In this document: positions 6,882-14,614 of the stretch, piece by piece | Layout: the number at the start of each line of letters is the position of its first letter | How positions within the stretch are numbered: the first letter of the stretch is position 1 | Source: an uncultured bacterium | GTDB lineage: Bacteria > Planctomycetota > Planctomycetia > Pirellulales > UBA1268 | Assembly: GCA_937959175.1 (NCBI GenBank) | Contig: CALGAS010000555.1 | Span: 1 to 21,870, forward strand | Length of the DNA: 21,870 nucleotides | Reading direction: 5' to 3' | Notes under the pieces: generated by a model | Database searches by the model: none | The model's input: the letters and a program-made list of their open reading frames with translations, nothing else | What the model was told of the DNA's origin: nothing | Position numbers and translations under genes: made by a program

Positions 6882-7652
6882 TTACCAGCGGGGCCAGGGG
6901 ATGTTTCGCATCCACCACTGTGGCCAGGGAAGCCGCTGCCGCCAGCGGCGGGCGTGGATCGGGAAAGCCCGCTTGGCATCCCATTCGTCCGGCCACCAGG
7001 TCTCGTCGGGGATCGTCGCCACACCACGCTGGTGGGCCAGGATCGTGAAGATGCTCTGATCGTGGCGGTGCCCACGAAACTCAGGATGCTCACCGCCAGG
7101 AGAAGCGGAATCGTCCACGAGCGAGAGATCAGCCATCCGGGCGGCCCACTCGGCAACAAACGCAGAGGCCGCCGGACCACTGCGGAGGACGAGCACCCCA
7201 GCCATGATCATCGGCTGCCGGTGAAAATCCGCCGTGTCACAGCCAAAGGCGACGAGGGCCCGCCGCTTGATCCACCGGATCGCTGTCCCGTCGAGCGAGA
7301 AGCCGAGCAGGCCGGCCGGATGTTTGGCGGCGAGCGCGAGATACTCCTCGAGCCGGGGCCGCCCCTCCGCGTTGAGCGAGCAACCAGCATCGCAGTAGAC
7401 AAGCAACTCGCCGGGCGGCACCTCGGCGATCGCGTCGGCGATCACATGCGGCTTCCAGGTCCAGAGGCCGTAGCCCCGGGGATGCTGCCGAACCGTCTCG
7501 GCATGCTCGAACCAATAGGTGCCGGAAAGAGCCCGCTCATCGAGCGTGCGGATGCTGGCGAACCGGCCTACCGCTGCCGCTTCACCCCGGAGCCTGGCCA
7601 GTGAGCCGGCATAGCGGCGGTTGGCAAACGAAAGCAGGTGGGCCGGGAGAAT
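6882..7652 (-). CDS. Glycosyltransferase-like protein, non-canonical start
   Basis: Probably a nucleotide-sugar-dependent transferase. Homologous proteins, recalled from memory, share LSFAN(K/R)R near the N-terminus, a block GYGYWIWKP (here RGYGLWTWKP), a DxG-type site (here VYCDAGCSLN, Asp88) and H-x-D-Q-S (here HRHDQSIF, Asp198). All are present in one open frame, 256 residues if begun at 7652. That frame has no ATG, GTG or TTG between its upstream stop (TGA at 7733-7731) and GTG 7445, which would delete 69 residues including LSFANRR and WTWKP. ATT at 7652 has GGAG eight bases upstream, so it is the best candidate; CTG at 7673 or 7637 are others. It follows the SMR gene stop (7678) by 25 bp. 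Substrate unknown. Confidence 0.7.
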   Translation of the reverse strand: MLPAHLLSFANRRYAGSLARLRGEAAAVGRFASIRTLDERALSGTYWFEHAETVRQHPRGYGLWTWKPHVIADAIAEVPPGELLVYCDAGCSLNAEGRPRLEEYLALAAKHPAGLLGFSLDGTAIRWIKRRALVAFGCDTADFHRQPMIMAGVLVLRSGPAASAFVAEWAARMADLSLVDDSASPGGEHPEFRGHRHDQSIFTILAHQRGVATIPDETWWPDEWDAKRAFPIHARRWRQRLPWPQWWMRNIPWPRW

Positions 7653-7677
7653 CGGGAAGACTCCAGAAGCCAGGAGC

Positions 7678-8019
7678 TCAGTGGGCGGCGGCCTTCGAGA
7701 AGAGATTGAGCACCACGACGCCGGCGACGATCAGGCCCATCCCGGCGATCGCCGCGGCGTCGAGCTTCTGCCCGAGAAACAGCCAGCCGATCGCCGCGAT
7801 CAGGGTCACGCCCACGCCCGACCAGACGGCGTAGGCGACCCCCACCGGAATCGTGGCGAGCGTCAGCGACAGGAAGTAGAAGGCTGCCCCGTATCCAATT
7901 ACCACCGCCAGGCTCGGCAGCGGCTTCGAAAAACCGGCCGACGCCTTGAGGAAGCTCGTGCCGATCACCTCGGCTACGATCGCGATCACGAGACAGAGCC
8001 AAGCCATCGCGGTACTCAT
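7678..8019 (-). CDS. Small multidrug resistance (SMR) family transporter
   Basis: Proton-coupled efflux protein of the EmrE/QacE/SugE family, working as a dimer in the inner membrane. The 113-residue protein has four hydrophobic segments at about 4-21, 36-53, 58-80 and 87-107. The essential membrane glutamate is Glu17 in VAEVIGTSFLK, equal to EmrE Glu14. The signature AYAVWSGVGV contains the conserved Tyr63, Trp66 and Gly70. GAGG precedes the ATG at 8019 by about 8 bases. The cation substrates or guanidinium specificity cannot be decided from the sequence, and I see no guanidine riboswitch upstream. It is probably co-transcribed with the glycosyltransferase-like gene. Confidence 0.94.
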   Translation of the reverse strand: MSTAMAWLCLVIAIVAEVIGTSFLKASAGFSKPLPSLAVVIGYGAAFYFLSLTLATIPVGVAYAVWSGVGVTLIAAIGWLFLGQKLDAAAIAGMGLIVAGVVVLNLFSKAAAH

Positions 8020-8174
8020 CTGTCTGCCTCAGGTGACCGGCTGCCACCGCCGCCGGAGTGGAAACAGCCTACCCGACCGGCATCAGTCGCGGAGCCGCTC
8101 ACCACCAGCGGTGAGGAGGCAGTCCGAGACGGTGTGCTCGCCCCGGGGCGGTCCCGTGAGCCTCGGGCACTCGC
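8020..8174. other. Intergenic spacer between isomerase gene and SMR gene
   Basis: This 155-bp spacer lies between two minus-strand genes. A short hairpin, CTCACC at 8098-8103 and GGTGAG at 8110-8115 with a six-base loop, follows the isomerase stop in the direction of transcription but has no T tract, so it is at best a weak terminator. No other structure is evident. Confidence 0.35.
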
Positions 8175-9371
8175 TCAATCGCGGAGTCCCAGGCCAAGCA
8201 CGTCGCGGCAGTACGTGATGCTGCGGCCGAGTTCCCCCAGTTGATACTCCCGCTCGGCGGCCGCTCGTGGTTTGCCCGGCGGGGGGCTGAAGGGGGCAAG
8301 CGGTCGTCCCCGCCTGGCCAACGCCAGAAAAGCCGCCAGATCCTCGGCCAGGCCATCGGGGAAGAGCGTCCAGAACGCCGGGTCGTAGATCGGAAACCGG
8401 CGGGGGAAGCCGGAGATGGTCTCGATGTGGACGGTCACGCCGGGGCAAGCCGTTTCGAAGTGATCGAAGAACGCCCCGAGATCGGTGCAGCCCTCGCCCA
8501 TCGCCGTCCACTGGCAGGTGACGCCGTCGGGCTTGTCGTCTGCCGCGGCCGTCTCCCAGATCATCGTGTCCCGGAGGCTCGTGGTGGTCACGTGCGGGGC
8601 GAGGGTTTCCAGGGCCCGGACAGGATCCTCGAGCGTCCAGCAGGCGTTGCCGGAGTCAAAGTTGACGCCTATCGCGCTGCTCGCCGGGCCGGCCGGGTTG
8701 GCGTTGGCCTCCGTGACGAGGCCTTCCAGTTCACGTGAGGTCATGTCGCCGGCGTGATTCTCGACGGCAATCCTCACGCCGGCATCTTCTGCCAGTGGCC
8801 GGGCCTTCTTCAAGACGGCCACGGTGTCGGCGATCCGGGCCGCGATGCCGCCCGGGCTCTTGCGATCCTCCTGGTTGCCGAGCACGACGCGGAAGGCGGG
8901 TGAGCCCAGGGCCTCGGCCATGCGGATTCCAAGGGCGAGATGCTCTTGAGCGGTACCCCAATCGTGTTTGAAGGTCTTGGACGTCGGGCAGATGCTCCAG
9001 GAGCCGAGCACGAGCGAGACGCCGCGGTCGGCGGCGTAGCGGCGTAGTTCACCGAGCGATCCGTTGTCGAGCTTTCCTGCAAAGGGACCGAAGTCTGTGA
9101 TGAAGAGCGAGTCGCAGCGGAGCTGTTCGGCGTGATCGACCAGTTGGCGGGCGTTCCATCCGCAGGCCCGGACCGCGAAGTTGTCGAAGCCCAGCGGGAT
9201 GCCCCGGCGGCCAGACGCAGTGGCCCGGGTGATCCCGGTGGCCGCGACCGCAGCGGCTGAGCCCGCCAGCAACGCACGGCGAGGAAGACGAACGGCCGAC
9301 GGTCGCGGCAGCCCGGGCCGCGAATGGCAGGCTGCAGGCCCGCCCACCGGCGAGGCGTCGAAGCGGGTCAT
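8175..9371 (-). CDS. Sugar phosphate isomerase/epimerase-like TIM barrel, Tat-exported
   Basis: Xylose-isomerase-like TIM-barrel protein, probably exported folded and acting on sugars outside the cytoplasm. The N-terminus has a twin-arginine signal: LPRRALLAGSAAAVAATGIT at about residues 29-48, preceded by an unusually long n-region. Barrel motifs with likely metal ligands are AVENHAGDM (Glu204), GVNFDSGNAC (Asp239) and VHIETISGF (Glu317). The usual histidine-containing strand (HVKD type) reads TTSLRD here, so one common ligand may be missing. Length is 398 residues. The ATG at 9371 overlaps the TGA of the upstream PQQ-like gene as ATGA, which supports this start despite the long n-region and indicates co-translation. 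The substrate is unknown. Confidence 0.88.
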   Translation of the reverse strand: MTRFDASPVGGPAACHSRPGLPRPSAVRLPRRALLAGSAAAVAATGITRATASGRRGIPLGFDNFAVRACGWNARQLVDHAEQLRCDSLFITDFGPFAGKLDNGSLGELRRYAADRGVSLVLGSWSICPTSKTFKHDWGTAQEHLALGIRMAEALGSPAFRVVLGNQEDRKSPGGIAARIADTVAVLKKARPLAEDAGVRIAVENHAGDMTSRELEGLVTEANANPAGPASSAIGVNFDSGNACWTLEDPVRALETLAPHVTTTSLRDTMIWETAAADDKPDGVTCQWTAMGEGCTDLGAFFDHFETACPGVTVHIETISGFPRRFPIYDPAFWTLFPDGLAEDLAAFLALARRGRPLAPFSPPPGKPRAAAEREYQLGELGRSITYCRDVLGLGLRD

Positions 9372-10714
9372 CGCGTCGCCTCCGATGGCTTCTCGAGCCG
9401 GTAGAGGGCCTCTTCGGTCCGCAGGAAGATCGCCCGGCCGACCGCGGCGGGTGTCGCAAAGATCCCGCCGTCGAGGCGGTTGACGGCGAGCAGTTCGAAT
9501 TCCCGGCCGGGCTGGATCACGAACGTCTCGCCATCGCGGTTCCCCACGTAGATCCGGCCATCGGCCAGCAGTGGTGAGGAGGAGAAGTTGCCGCCGAGCC
9601 GCTCAGTCCAGACCCGCTCGCCGGTCACGGCATCGAGGCAGGTGGCGATTCCCTTGTCATTGACCATGGCGAGAAGGCCATCCGCCACCAACGGCGACGA
9701 CATCGTCGGGGCTCCCCGCTTCTCACGCCAAGCAATCTCAGGTGCCGTGTCGGGGCCGGTGAGGCGGACGGCCAGCAGTTCCGGCTGCATGAAACTGGTG
9801 CTCAGGAAGAGCAGCCCGCCGGCGGCGATCGGCCGGGGCACGACCGAAAACCCGAGCACGCCGTAGTTGAGCTTCCAGAGTTCCTTGCCCGTGGCCGGGT
9901 CGTAGGCGTAGAGCCAGTCAGCCGCCGGTGAAACGACCACATCGCGGCCACCAAGCGAGATGACCAGCGGTGTGCCGTAGGCTTTCTTGAGCTGCGGGTC
10001 GTCCCGCATCACACCCGAGCGGGCCGTCTGCCAGGCGATCCTCCCGCTGTCGATGTCATAGGCGGCGATCGACTGAACGTCGCTGCCATCGAGGTGCACG
10101 ATCAACTTGTCTCGCCAGACGACCGGCGTGCTGCCCGGGCCGTTTTCGTGATTGAGCCGGAGTTCCCGGTTTCGCCAGATGATCTCACCGGTGGCGGCAT
10201 GGAGACAGGCAACCCCGAAGTCACCGCAGTGGCAATAGAGGCGACCTTCCGCGAGCACGGGCGACGGCGAGGCAAACGAGTTGAGCTTGTGGATCGGCTG
10301 CGGGTCGGCAATCGTGAACAACTCGACGTCGTGCAGGATCACCCCGCTGGCTTCCGCCAGGCAGACCGCCCGGATCGTCACCGAACCAGAGACCTCCAGC
10401 TGCCCCGCCATCCGATTGCCCGCGAGGGCCCGGGCCTCTTCGGCCGGGCTCGCCTTCCGTTCGATCGCTGTTGTCAGCCAGATCCGGCCGTCTCCGATCA
10501 CCGGGCTCGACCAGCCACGGCCGGCCAGCGGGGTCTTCCAGGCGACGTTTTCCGTCTCACTCCAGGTCACCGGCAGGTCGCGGGCGGCCGGGGCGTGGCC
10601 CTGGCCCTCTGGCCCCCGCCACTGCGGCCAGTCAGGATCGGCAGCGGGAGCGACACCGCAGGCGGGCAGCCCGGTAACGACGGTGAGCAGGAGCGATTGC
10701 AGGGCAGCCTTCAC
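9368..10714 (-). CDS. Exported PQQ-like beta-propeller repeat protein
   Basis: Periplasmic or envelope beta-propeller protein related to PQQ dehydrogenases and BamB. The 448-residue protein has a Sec signal (residues 1-25, probable cut after VAPA); Cys19 in LPAC is a poor lipobox because of the proline. The mature N-terminus starts DPDWPQWRGP, a pattern common in planctomycete paralogues. Blades carry the usual tryptophan-ended repeats: ATGEIIW (174-180), DSGRIAW (222-228), ATGKELW (274-280) and VTGERVW (363-369). No dehydrogenase active-site motif is visible, so it is probably a binding or scaffold protein rather than an enzyme. The start is GTG 10714. It is first in a two-gene operon with the isomerase. 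Confidence 0.9.
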   Translation of the reverse strand: MKAALQSLLLTVVTGLPACGVAPAADPDWPQWRGPEGQGHAPAARDLPVTWSETENVAWKTPLAGRGWSSPVIGDGRIWLTTAIERKASPAEEARALAGNRMAGQLEVSGSVTIRAVCLAEASGVILHDVELFTIADPQPIHKLNSFASPSPVLAEGRLYCHCGDFGVACLHAATGEIIWRNRELRLNHENGPGSTPVVWRDKLIVHLDGSDVQSIAAYDIDSGRIAWQTARSGVMRDDPQLKKAYGTPLVISLGGRDVVVSPAADWLYAYDPATGKELWKLNYGVLGFSVVPRPIAAGGLLFLSTSFMQPELLAVRLTGPDTAPEIAWREKRGAPTMSSPLVADGLLAMVNDKGIATCLDAVTGERVWTERLGGNFSSSPLLADGRIYVGNRDGETFVIQPGREFELLAVNRLDGGIFATPAAVGRAIFLRTEEALYRLEKPSEATR

Positions 10715-10871
10715 GCGTTGGTTCCCGAAGCGACGATCGATGACGCCCGCGAGAATATCAGACCGATGACCGACGGCAGCCTGCGAAGGTCTCCGGCCCC
10801 GTGAAACCGATCTTTCGACCGCCGGACGAGCGTGCTAGCCTCCCTGCCGCACCTTCCCAGGAGGCCCGATC
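10715..10871. other. Divergent intergenic region, PQQ-like / exported hypothetical
   Basis: This 157-bp spacer must hold promoters for both directions. On the minus strand a TATTCT sequence lies near 10750-10760, but no matching -35 is visible. On the plus strand AGGAGG at 10859-10864 is the ribosome binding site of the next gene. Confidence 0.4.
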
Positions 10872-11756
10872 GTGCCGAACGCTCTGAGGCTGCTGTTCGC
10901 GGCGGTCGCCCTCATCGCCGGACAGGCCGATCACCTCCGGGCCGCCGGCGGCCCGGAGGAGCCGGCGGCGTTTCCCGAGGCCGTGACGCTCCGGGTCGAG
11001 ACCGAACTCTTCGTCGGTGACGAAACCGAACCGGTCGCCTCAAGCCTGACCCTGTTCGACGCGGGGGTGGCCTGGGACTTTCTCGAGGTGCGAGGAGGCT
11101 GTGATCCGGACGCGGCTGATGAGCAGCTCGAACTCGTTGAGATCGTTCTTCAGGATCCGGCTCGCGAACGGGTTGTCGTGATCGATCCCCGTCGCGATCT
11201 GAAAACCGAGATTCCGCTGATTCGACTCGAACGGCTGAGCGTGTCACTGGCGACGTGGGCCAGGTCGAGCGATGACCGGCTGGTCCGCTGGGCCGGTGGC
11301 CCCGATTTCAGTGGGGGCTTCACCGAGGAGGAGGATCGGATCGAACTGGCTGGTCCGCGGGTGCGATACGCCGTGGCCCATGCCGAGGCCGATTCTCCCG
11401 CCGTGGCCCGCACCTACCGCCGCTTTGCCGACACCGCCATCTTGCTCAAGGCCTTGCTCCAGCCCGGCGGCATCCCGCCGTTTCCGCGGCTGGCCGTCAA
11501 CCGACGGCTCGAGGCGGCCGGCACCATTCCCTCTGAGGTGACGCTCGAGATCGATCCGCGGACCCCGCTCTTGCCGGGATCGGAGCGGCTCCGGAGCGTC
11601 CACAAGACCCATCCCCAACTGATCGTTTCGGACCGGCAGCGCATCGAGGAGGCACGGGCCACGATGGCCTCAGCCGAGATGGTCGATCTTGCCGGCTACA
11701 TGGCTCCGGCTTCGGAGACGGCGGCCGGCCGCACCACCGATGACCCGTCCGACTGA
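10872..11756 (+). CDS. Exported hypothetical protein
   Basis: I do not recognise a named family. The GTG start at 10872 is well supported by AGGAGG seven bases upstream. The 294-residue product opens with a Sec signal (LRLLFAAVALIAG, cut near LRA/AGG at about residue 25). The mature part is acidic and mixed alpha/beta: FPEAVTLRVETELFVG, then SSLTLFDAGVAWDFLE and VVVIDPRRDLKTEIPLIRLE, which reads like an outer-membrane or lipoprotein-assessment type beta domain, followed by a helical segment (TYRRFADTAILLKALL) and a charged tail. No enzymatic motif is visible. It is transcribed away from the PQQ-like operon and is followed by a 330-bp spacer before csrA, so it is probably its own unit. Confidence 0.75.
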   Translation: MPNALRLLFAAVALIAGQADHLRAAGGPEEPAAFPEAVTLRVETELFVGDETEPVASSLTLFDAGVAWDFLEVRGGCDPDAADEQLELVEIVLQDPARERVVVIDPRRDLKTEIPLIRLERLSVSLATWARSSDDRLVRWAGGPDFSGGFTEEEDRIELAGPRVRYAVAHAEADSPAVARTYRRFADTAILLKALLQPGGIPPFPRLAVNRRLEAAGTIPSEVTLEIDPRTPLLPGSERLRSVHKTHPQLIVSDRQRIEEARATMASAEMVDLAGYMAPASETAAGRTTDDPSD

Positions 11757-11775
11757 CGGCCACACCATGACCCGG

Positions 11776-11797
11776 CTGACGTCCGTCGGCACGTCAG
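11776..11797. terminator. Small hairpin after the exported hypothetical gene
   Basis: CTGACGT (11776-11782) and ACGTCAG (11791-11797) form a 7-bp stem with an eight-base loop, 20 bases after the gene stop. It lacks a T tract, so intrinsic termination is uncertain. Confidence 0.35.
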
Positions 11798-11912
11798 TCG
11801 CAGGCGGCGCCGCCGGTACAGGTGGTTCGGCCGGCGTTCTTTCGCGCTGAGGCAAGAATCTTTGCCTGGTCCGCCGATATTTCCCTCGGCTCACATCTTC
11901 CCCAACCCGCCG

Positions 11913-11964
11913 CGTCGCGACCCTGTCGCCCCGCTGCCGGCGGTCGGAAGACACGGTCGCGACG
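11913..11964. repeat. Long hairpin in the csrA upstream region
   Basis: CGTCGCGACC (11913-11922) pairs with GGTCGCGACG (11955-11964). After one C-C mismatch, TGTC (11924-11927) pairs with GACA (11950-11953), leaving a 22-base loop. No T tract follows on either strand, so it is not an ordinary terminator. It could be a protein-binding site or part of a structured RNA. Confidence 0.6.
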
Positions 11965-12018
11965 GGGGACGGCCCGACCGCACGGGATCGCCGGTGGTAT
12001 CCCGCCACCAGACTCGTG

Positions 12019-12048
12019 TTGACATTTGTACATATCTCCCGCTCTATT
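12019..12048 (+). promoter_or_regulatory. Probable sigma70-type promoter of csrA
   Basis: A perfect TTGACA at 12019-12024 is followed after 18 bp by TCTATT (12043-12048), four of six matches to TATAAT, inside a clearly AT-rich island. Transcription would begin near 12055 and give a leader of about 30 bases. Confidence 0.6.
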
Positions 12049-12086
12049 GATTTCATTCATTTCAGAACGTGAGAACGGAGGCCCGC

Positions 12087-12308
12087 ATGCTCGTACTTTC
12101 CCGGAAGCAGAACGAACGGATTCGCGTGGGAGACTCGGTAGTGGTGACGGTGGTGCGTGTCAGTGGCGACAAGGTGAGGATCGGAATCGAGGCCCCGGCA
12201 CATGTCCGGGTGCTTCGGGACGAGCTCGATGACGAACTCCTGGGCGACGTGGAACTCGACGTGGATTCGGAGTTGCCGATCCCCCAGCTGCTCCGCTGCG
12301 TCGGTTAG
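12087..12308 (+). CDS. csrA: CsrA/RsmA carbon storage regulator
   Basis: Dimeric RNA-binding protein that recognises GGA motifs in mRNA leaders and alters translation or stability. The 73-residue sequence starts with the canonical MLVLSRK, then VRIGIEAPAHVRVLRDE; the RNA-contacting Arg6 and Arg44 are both present. The C-terminus is acidic with a short extension (LDVDSELPIPQLLRCVG). GGAGG at 12077-12081 lies five bases before the ATG and is itself a GGA motif, so autoregulation is possible. A GTG at 12069 would add six residues and is rejected because the conserved N-terminus is MLVLSRK. No fliW is nearby. The next gene on the strand begins 46 bases downstream. Confidence 0.96.
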   Translation: MLVLSRKQNERIRVGDSVVVTVVRVSGDKVRIGIEAPAHVRVLRDELDDELLGDVELDVDSELPIPQLLRCVG

Positions 12309-12354
12309 CGACCCCGATTTGCCGGGCCGGCCCTGTCAGAGACACAATCGGAAC

Positions 12355-13134
12355 GTGGAGACCGACAACCTCATTCCGCCGCCCGACGATTTCGAGCCGT
12401 CGCAGCCCGCCGCACCTCGGCGGCTGCGACGGCTTTTTTTATGGCCGGTGATCCTGCTGGCCGTGGCGGTCGCAGCGACAGCCGTGGCGGTCGTGCCGCC
12501 GCCGGCGTTCCATGCCGCCAGGCTTCCGGTGGGTGGGCCGCTCGACGGCCGCACGCCCCAGGCGGCGACGGCTGCCGCCCAGCAGGATGCCCGGCGGCTG
12601 GTCACCTCCTGCTCGGGGCTGCACGCCGCCATCATGCGAGTCGGCTCCTGGGATGCGTTGTTCACCGAGCGGCAGATCAACGCCTGGCTGGCGATCGACC
12701 TGCCCCGCAATCATCCTGACCTGCTTCCGGCCGGGGCATCCGGGCTGCGGGTCGAGCTGCTCACCGGCCGCGTGCGGGCGGCGATGCGGATCGGCCGCGG
12801 ACCAGTGTCGGCGAGCGTCTGGCTCGATGCGGCGGTGAGCCTCCGCGAGGTCAACCAGCTGGGGATCGCGCTGCGAGCAGCGGGCCTCGGTCGGCTGCCC
12901 TTGCCCCGCGGACCGCTTCTTCAGGAAGTCGCCCGCCGCCTGGAGCGACTCGGGCTGGTCACCGAGATCCGTCGACTCGACAACCAGCGTCTCCTGGTGG
13001 TGTACATTCCGTCGACCCACGAGGCGGGCGGGCTGAGCCACTGGCTCAGCCGCCTCGGGATCGGCCGCGGGGAACTGGTCCTGAAAGGAGAGACCCGGCG
13101 AGGCCGGGACCGGCCGGCGGCGGAGCGGCCTTGA
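12355..13134 (+). CDS. Membrane-anchored hypothetical protein
   Basis: Unnamed protein of 259 residues. A proline-rich cytoplasmic lead (about 1-22) is followed by RRLRR and one transmembrane segment (27-47, LFLWPVILLAVAVAATAVAV); the rest should face the periplasm. It carries LFTERQINAWLAIDLPRN at about 102-119, then LRVELLTGRVRAAMRIGRG, VSASVWLDAAVSL and LPLPRGPLLQEVARRLERLG. From memory, similar proteins with a QINAWLA.DLPRN block are common in planctomycetes without assigned function. The start is GTG 12355; the in-frame extension to 12202 overlaps csrA in another frame and is rejected. It lies 46 bp after csrA and 28 bp before the nuclease gene, so all are probably one operon. Confidence 0.8.
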   Translation: METDNLIPPPDDFEPSQPAAPRRLRRLFLWPVILLAVAVAATAVAVVPPPAFHAARLPVGGPLDGRTPQAATAAAQQDARRLVTSCSGLHAAIMRVGSWDALFTERQINAWLAIDLPRNHPDLLPAGASGLRVELLTGRVRAAMRIGRGPVSASVWLDAAVSLREVNQLGIALRAAGLGRLPLPRGPLLQEVARRLERLGLVTEIRRLDNQRLLVVYIPSTHEAGGLSHWLSRLGIGRGELVLKGETRRGRDRPAAERP

Positions 13135-13162
13135 ACGGTTTCGGCAGGATGCGACACAGCAG

Positions 13163-14563
13163 ATGGTGCGACTGACATTTCTCGGAGCGGCCGGCGTGGT
13201 CTCGGGCTCGCGGCATCTGCTCGAAGCGGCCGACGGCAGCCGGATGCTGATCGACTGCGGGCTGTTTCAGGGTGAGAAGCGGCTCCGGCAGCGGAACTGG
13301 GATCCGCTCGGCGTGCCCCCAGCCTCGATCGCCGCGGTCGTGCTGACCCACGCCCACATCGACCACTCGGGCTGGCTACCCCGACTCGTCCGCGAGGGCT
13401 TCGACGGCCTGATCTATGCCACCCCGGCAACCGTCGATCTGCTCGATCTGCTGCTCTACGACTCGGCCAAGTGCCAGGCCGAGGATGCCGCCTATGCCAA
13501 TCGCAAGGGCTACTCCCGGCATCATCCGGCCCTGCCGCTCTACGGGGAGCGGGATGTCACCGCAGCCCTCCGGCTGGTGCAACCGGTCGACCGCGGCGTG
13601 TGGTTCGAGCCAGCCAATGGAATCCGCTGCCGGTATCACGATGCCGGCCACATGCTCGGCAGCGGCTTTCTCGAGGTGGAGGCGGAAACCGGCGGCGGCC
13701 CGCCGGTGCGGATCGTGTTCTCCGGTGATGTCGGCCGCTACGACGCGCCGCTCTATCACGACCCGGCCCCGCCCCCGGCCTGTGACTACCTCGTCTGCGA
13801 GAGCACCTACGGTGACCGCGACCACTCCCCCGATCGGCCACTCGACGAGCTCGAGGCGGTGACCAACGAGGCGATCGAGCGGGGGGGCCTGATGCTGGTG
13901 GCCTCGTTCGCCGTCGGCCGGGCCCAGCAGCTCGTCTATCTTCTGCGGACCCTGATGGCGGCCGGCAGGATCCCCGAGATTCCGATCTGGGTCGACTCTC
14001 CGATGGCAGTCGAGGCCACGGCGATCTTTCGCAGGCATGCCGCCGAGCACGACTTCACCGAGGCCCGGATGGCCGGGGTGGCCGAGGCGCTAAAAAGCCG
14101 CGGTGTTCAGATGGCCAAGACGCCCGCCGAATCAAAGGCCATCAACGCCCATCACGGTCCGGGGATCGTGATCGCCTCCAGCGGAATGATGAACGGCGGG
14201 CGAATCCTCCATCATCTCGCCCGCCGGCTGCCCGAGGAGGACACGACCGTCCTGGTGGCCGGCTTCCAGGCCAAGGGCACCCGGGGTCGCAAGCTCCTCG
14301 ACGGCGCCGACACCCTCCGCATTCACGGCCGTGACATCCCCGTCAAGGCGGTGATTCGCCAGATTGACGTCTTTTCCGGCCATGCCGATCGCACGGAACT
14401 CGGCCGCTGGCTGGCCGACATGCCACCGCCTCGGCAGACCTTCCTCGTCCATGGCGAGCCGCAGGCCGCCCGCGGCCTGGCCGAGTATCTTGCCGCCACC
14501 CGTGGCTGGCCGTGCCAGCTGCCTACGATCGGAGAGTCGGTCGACCTCTCCCCGCCGTCCTGA
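13163..14563 (+). CDS. Metallo-beta-lactamase/beta-CASP ribonuclease-type protein
   Basis: Zinc-dependent nuclease of the beta-CASP class (CPSF73/RNase J relatives of the shorter bacterial type), likely acting on RNA. In 466 residues, the zinc motif HAHIDHSG (His63, His65, Asp67, His68) is followed by GHMLGSG (His163) and SGDVGRYDAP (Asp189). The beta-CASP insertion begins with CESTYGD (Glu213) and continues through ASFAVGRAQQ and IWVDSPMA. The RNA-specificity region has GMMNGGRILHHL, FQAKGTRGR, FSGHADRTEL (His407) and LVHGEPQAARGL (His430). All key residues are intact. The ATG at 13163 starts the conserved VRLTFLGAAGVVSGSRHLL. It sits between the membrane-anchored gene and the LOG gene. Confidence 0.94.
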   Translation: MVRLTFLGAAGVVSGSRHLLEAADGSRMLIDCGLFQGEKRLRQRNWDPLGVPPASIAAVVLTHAHIDHSGWLPRLVREGFDGLIYATPATVDLLDLLLYDSAKCQAEDAAYANRKGYSRHHPALPLYGERDVTAALRLVQPVDRGVWFEPANGIRCRYHDAGHMLGSGFLEVEAETGGGPPVRIVFSGDVGRYDAPLYHDPAPPPACDYLVCESTYGDRDHSPDRPLDELEAVTNEAIERGGLMLVASFAVGRAQQLVYLLRTLMAAGRIPEIPIWVDSPMAVEATAIFRRHAAEHDFTEARMAGVAEALKSRGVQMAKTPAESKAINAHHGPGIVIASSGMMNGGRILHHLARRLPEEDTTVLVAGFQAKGTRGRKLLDGADTLRIHGRDIPVKAVIRQIDVFSGHADRTELGRWLADMPPPRQTFLVHGEPQAARGLAEYLAATRGWPCQLPTIGESVDLSPPS

Positions 14564-14614
14564 ATCCCCGCCGACCCACGAACGCCAGTCCCCTGCCTCC
14601 GGAAAGACCGTCCC

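Larger units (their letters stand above)
11757..12086. other. 330-bp intergenic region upstream of csrA
   Basis: The left part holds a small hairpin (11776-11797), the middle a long hairpin (11913-11964), and the right an AT-rich promoter segment (about 12015-12065). A minus-strand frame of 88 codons at 11794-12060 shows mixed third positions and no recognisable domain, so I do not call it a gene. Confidence 0.6.

Noticed and set aside
11794..12060. Minus-strand frame of 88 codons ending CTGGAACD, divergent from csrA
   Set aside because: Codon third positions are mixed, no Shine-Dalgarno is evident, it covers the long hairpin and csrA promoter, and no family is recognised.
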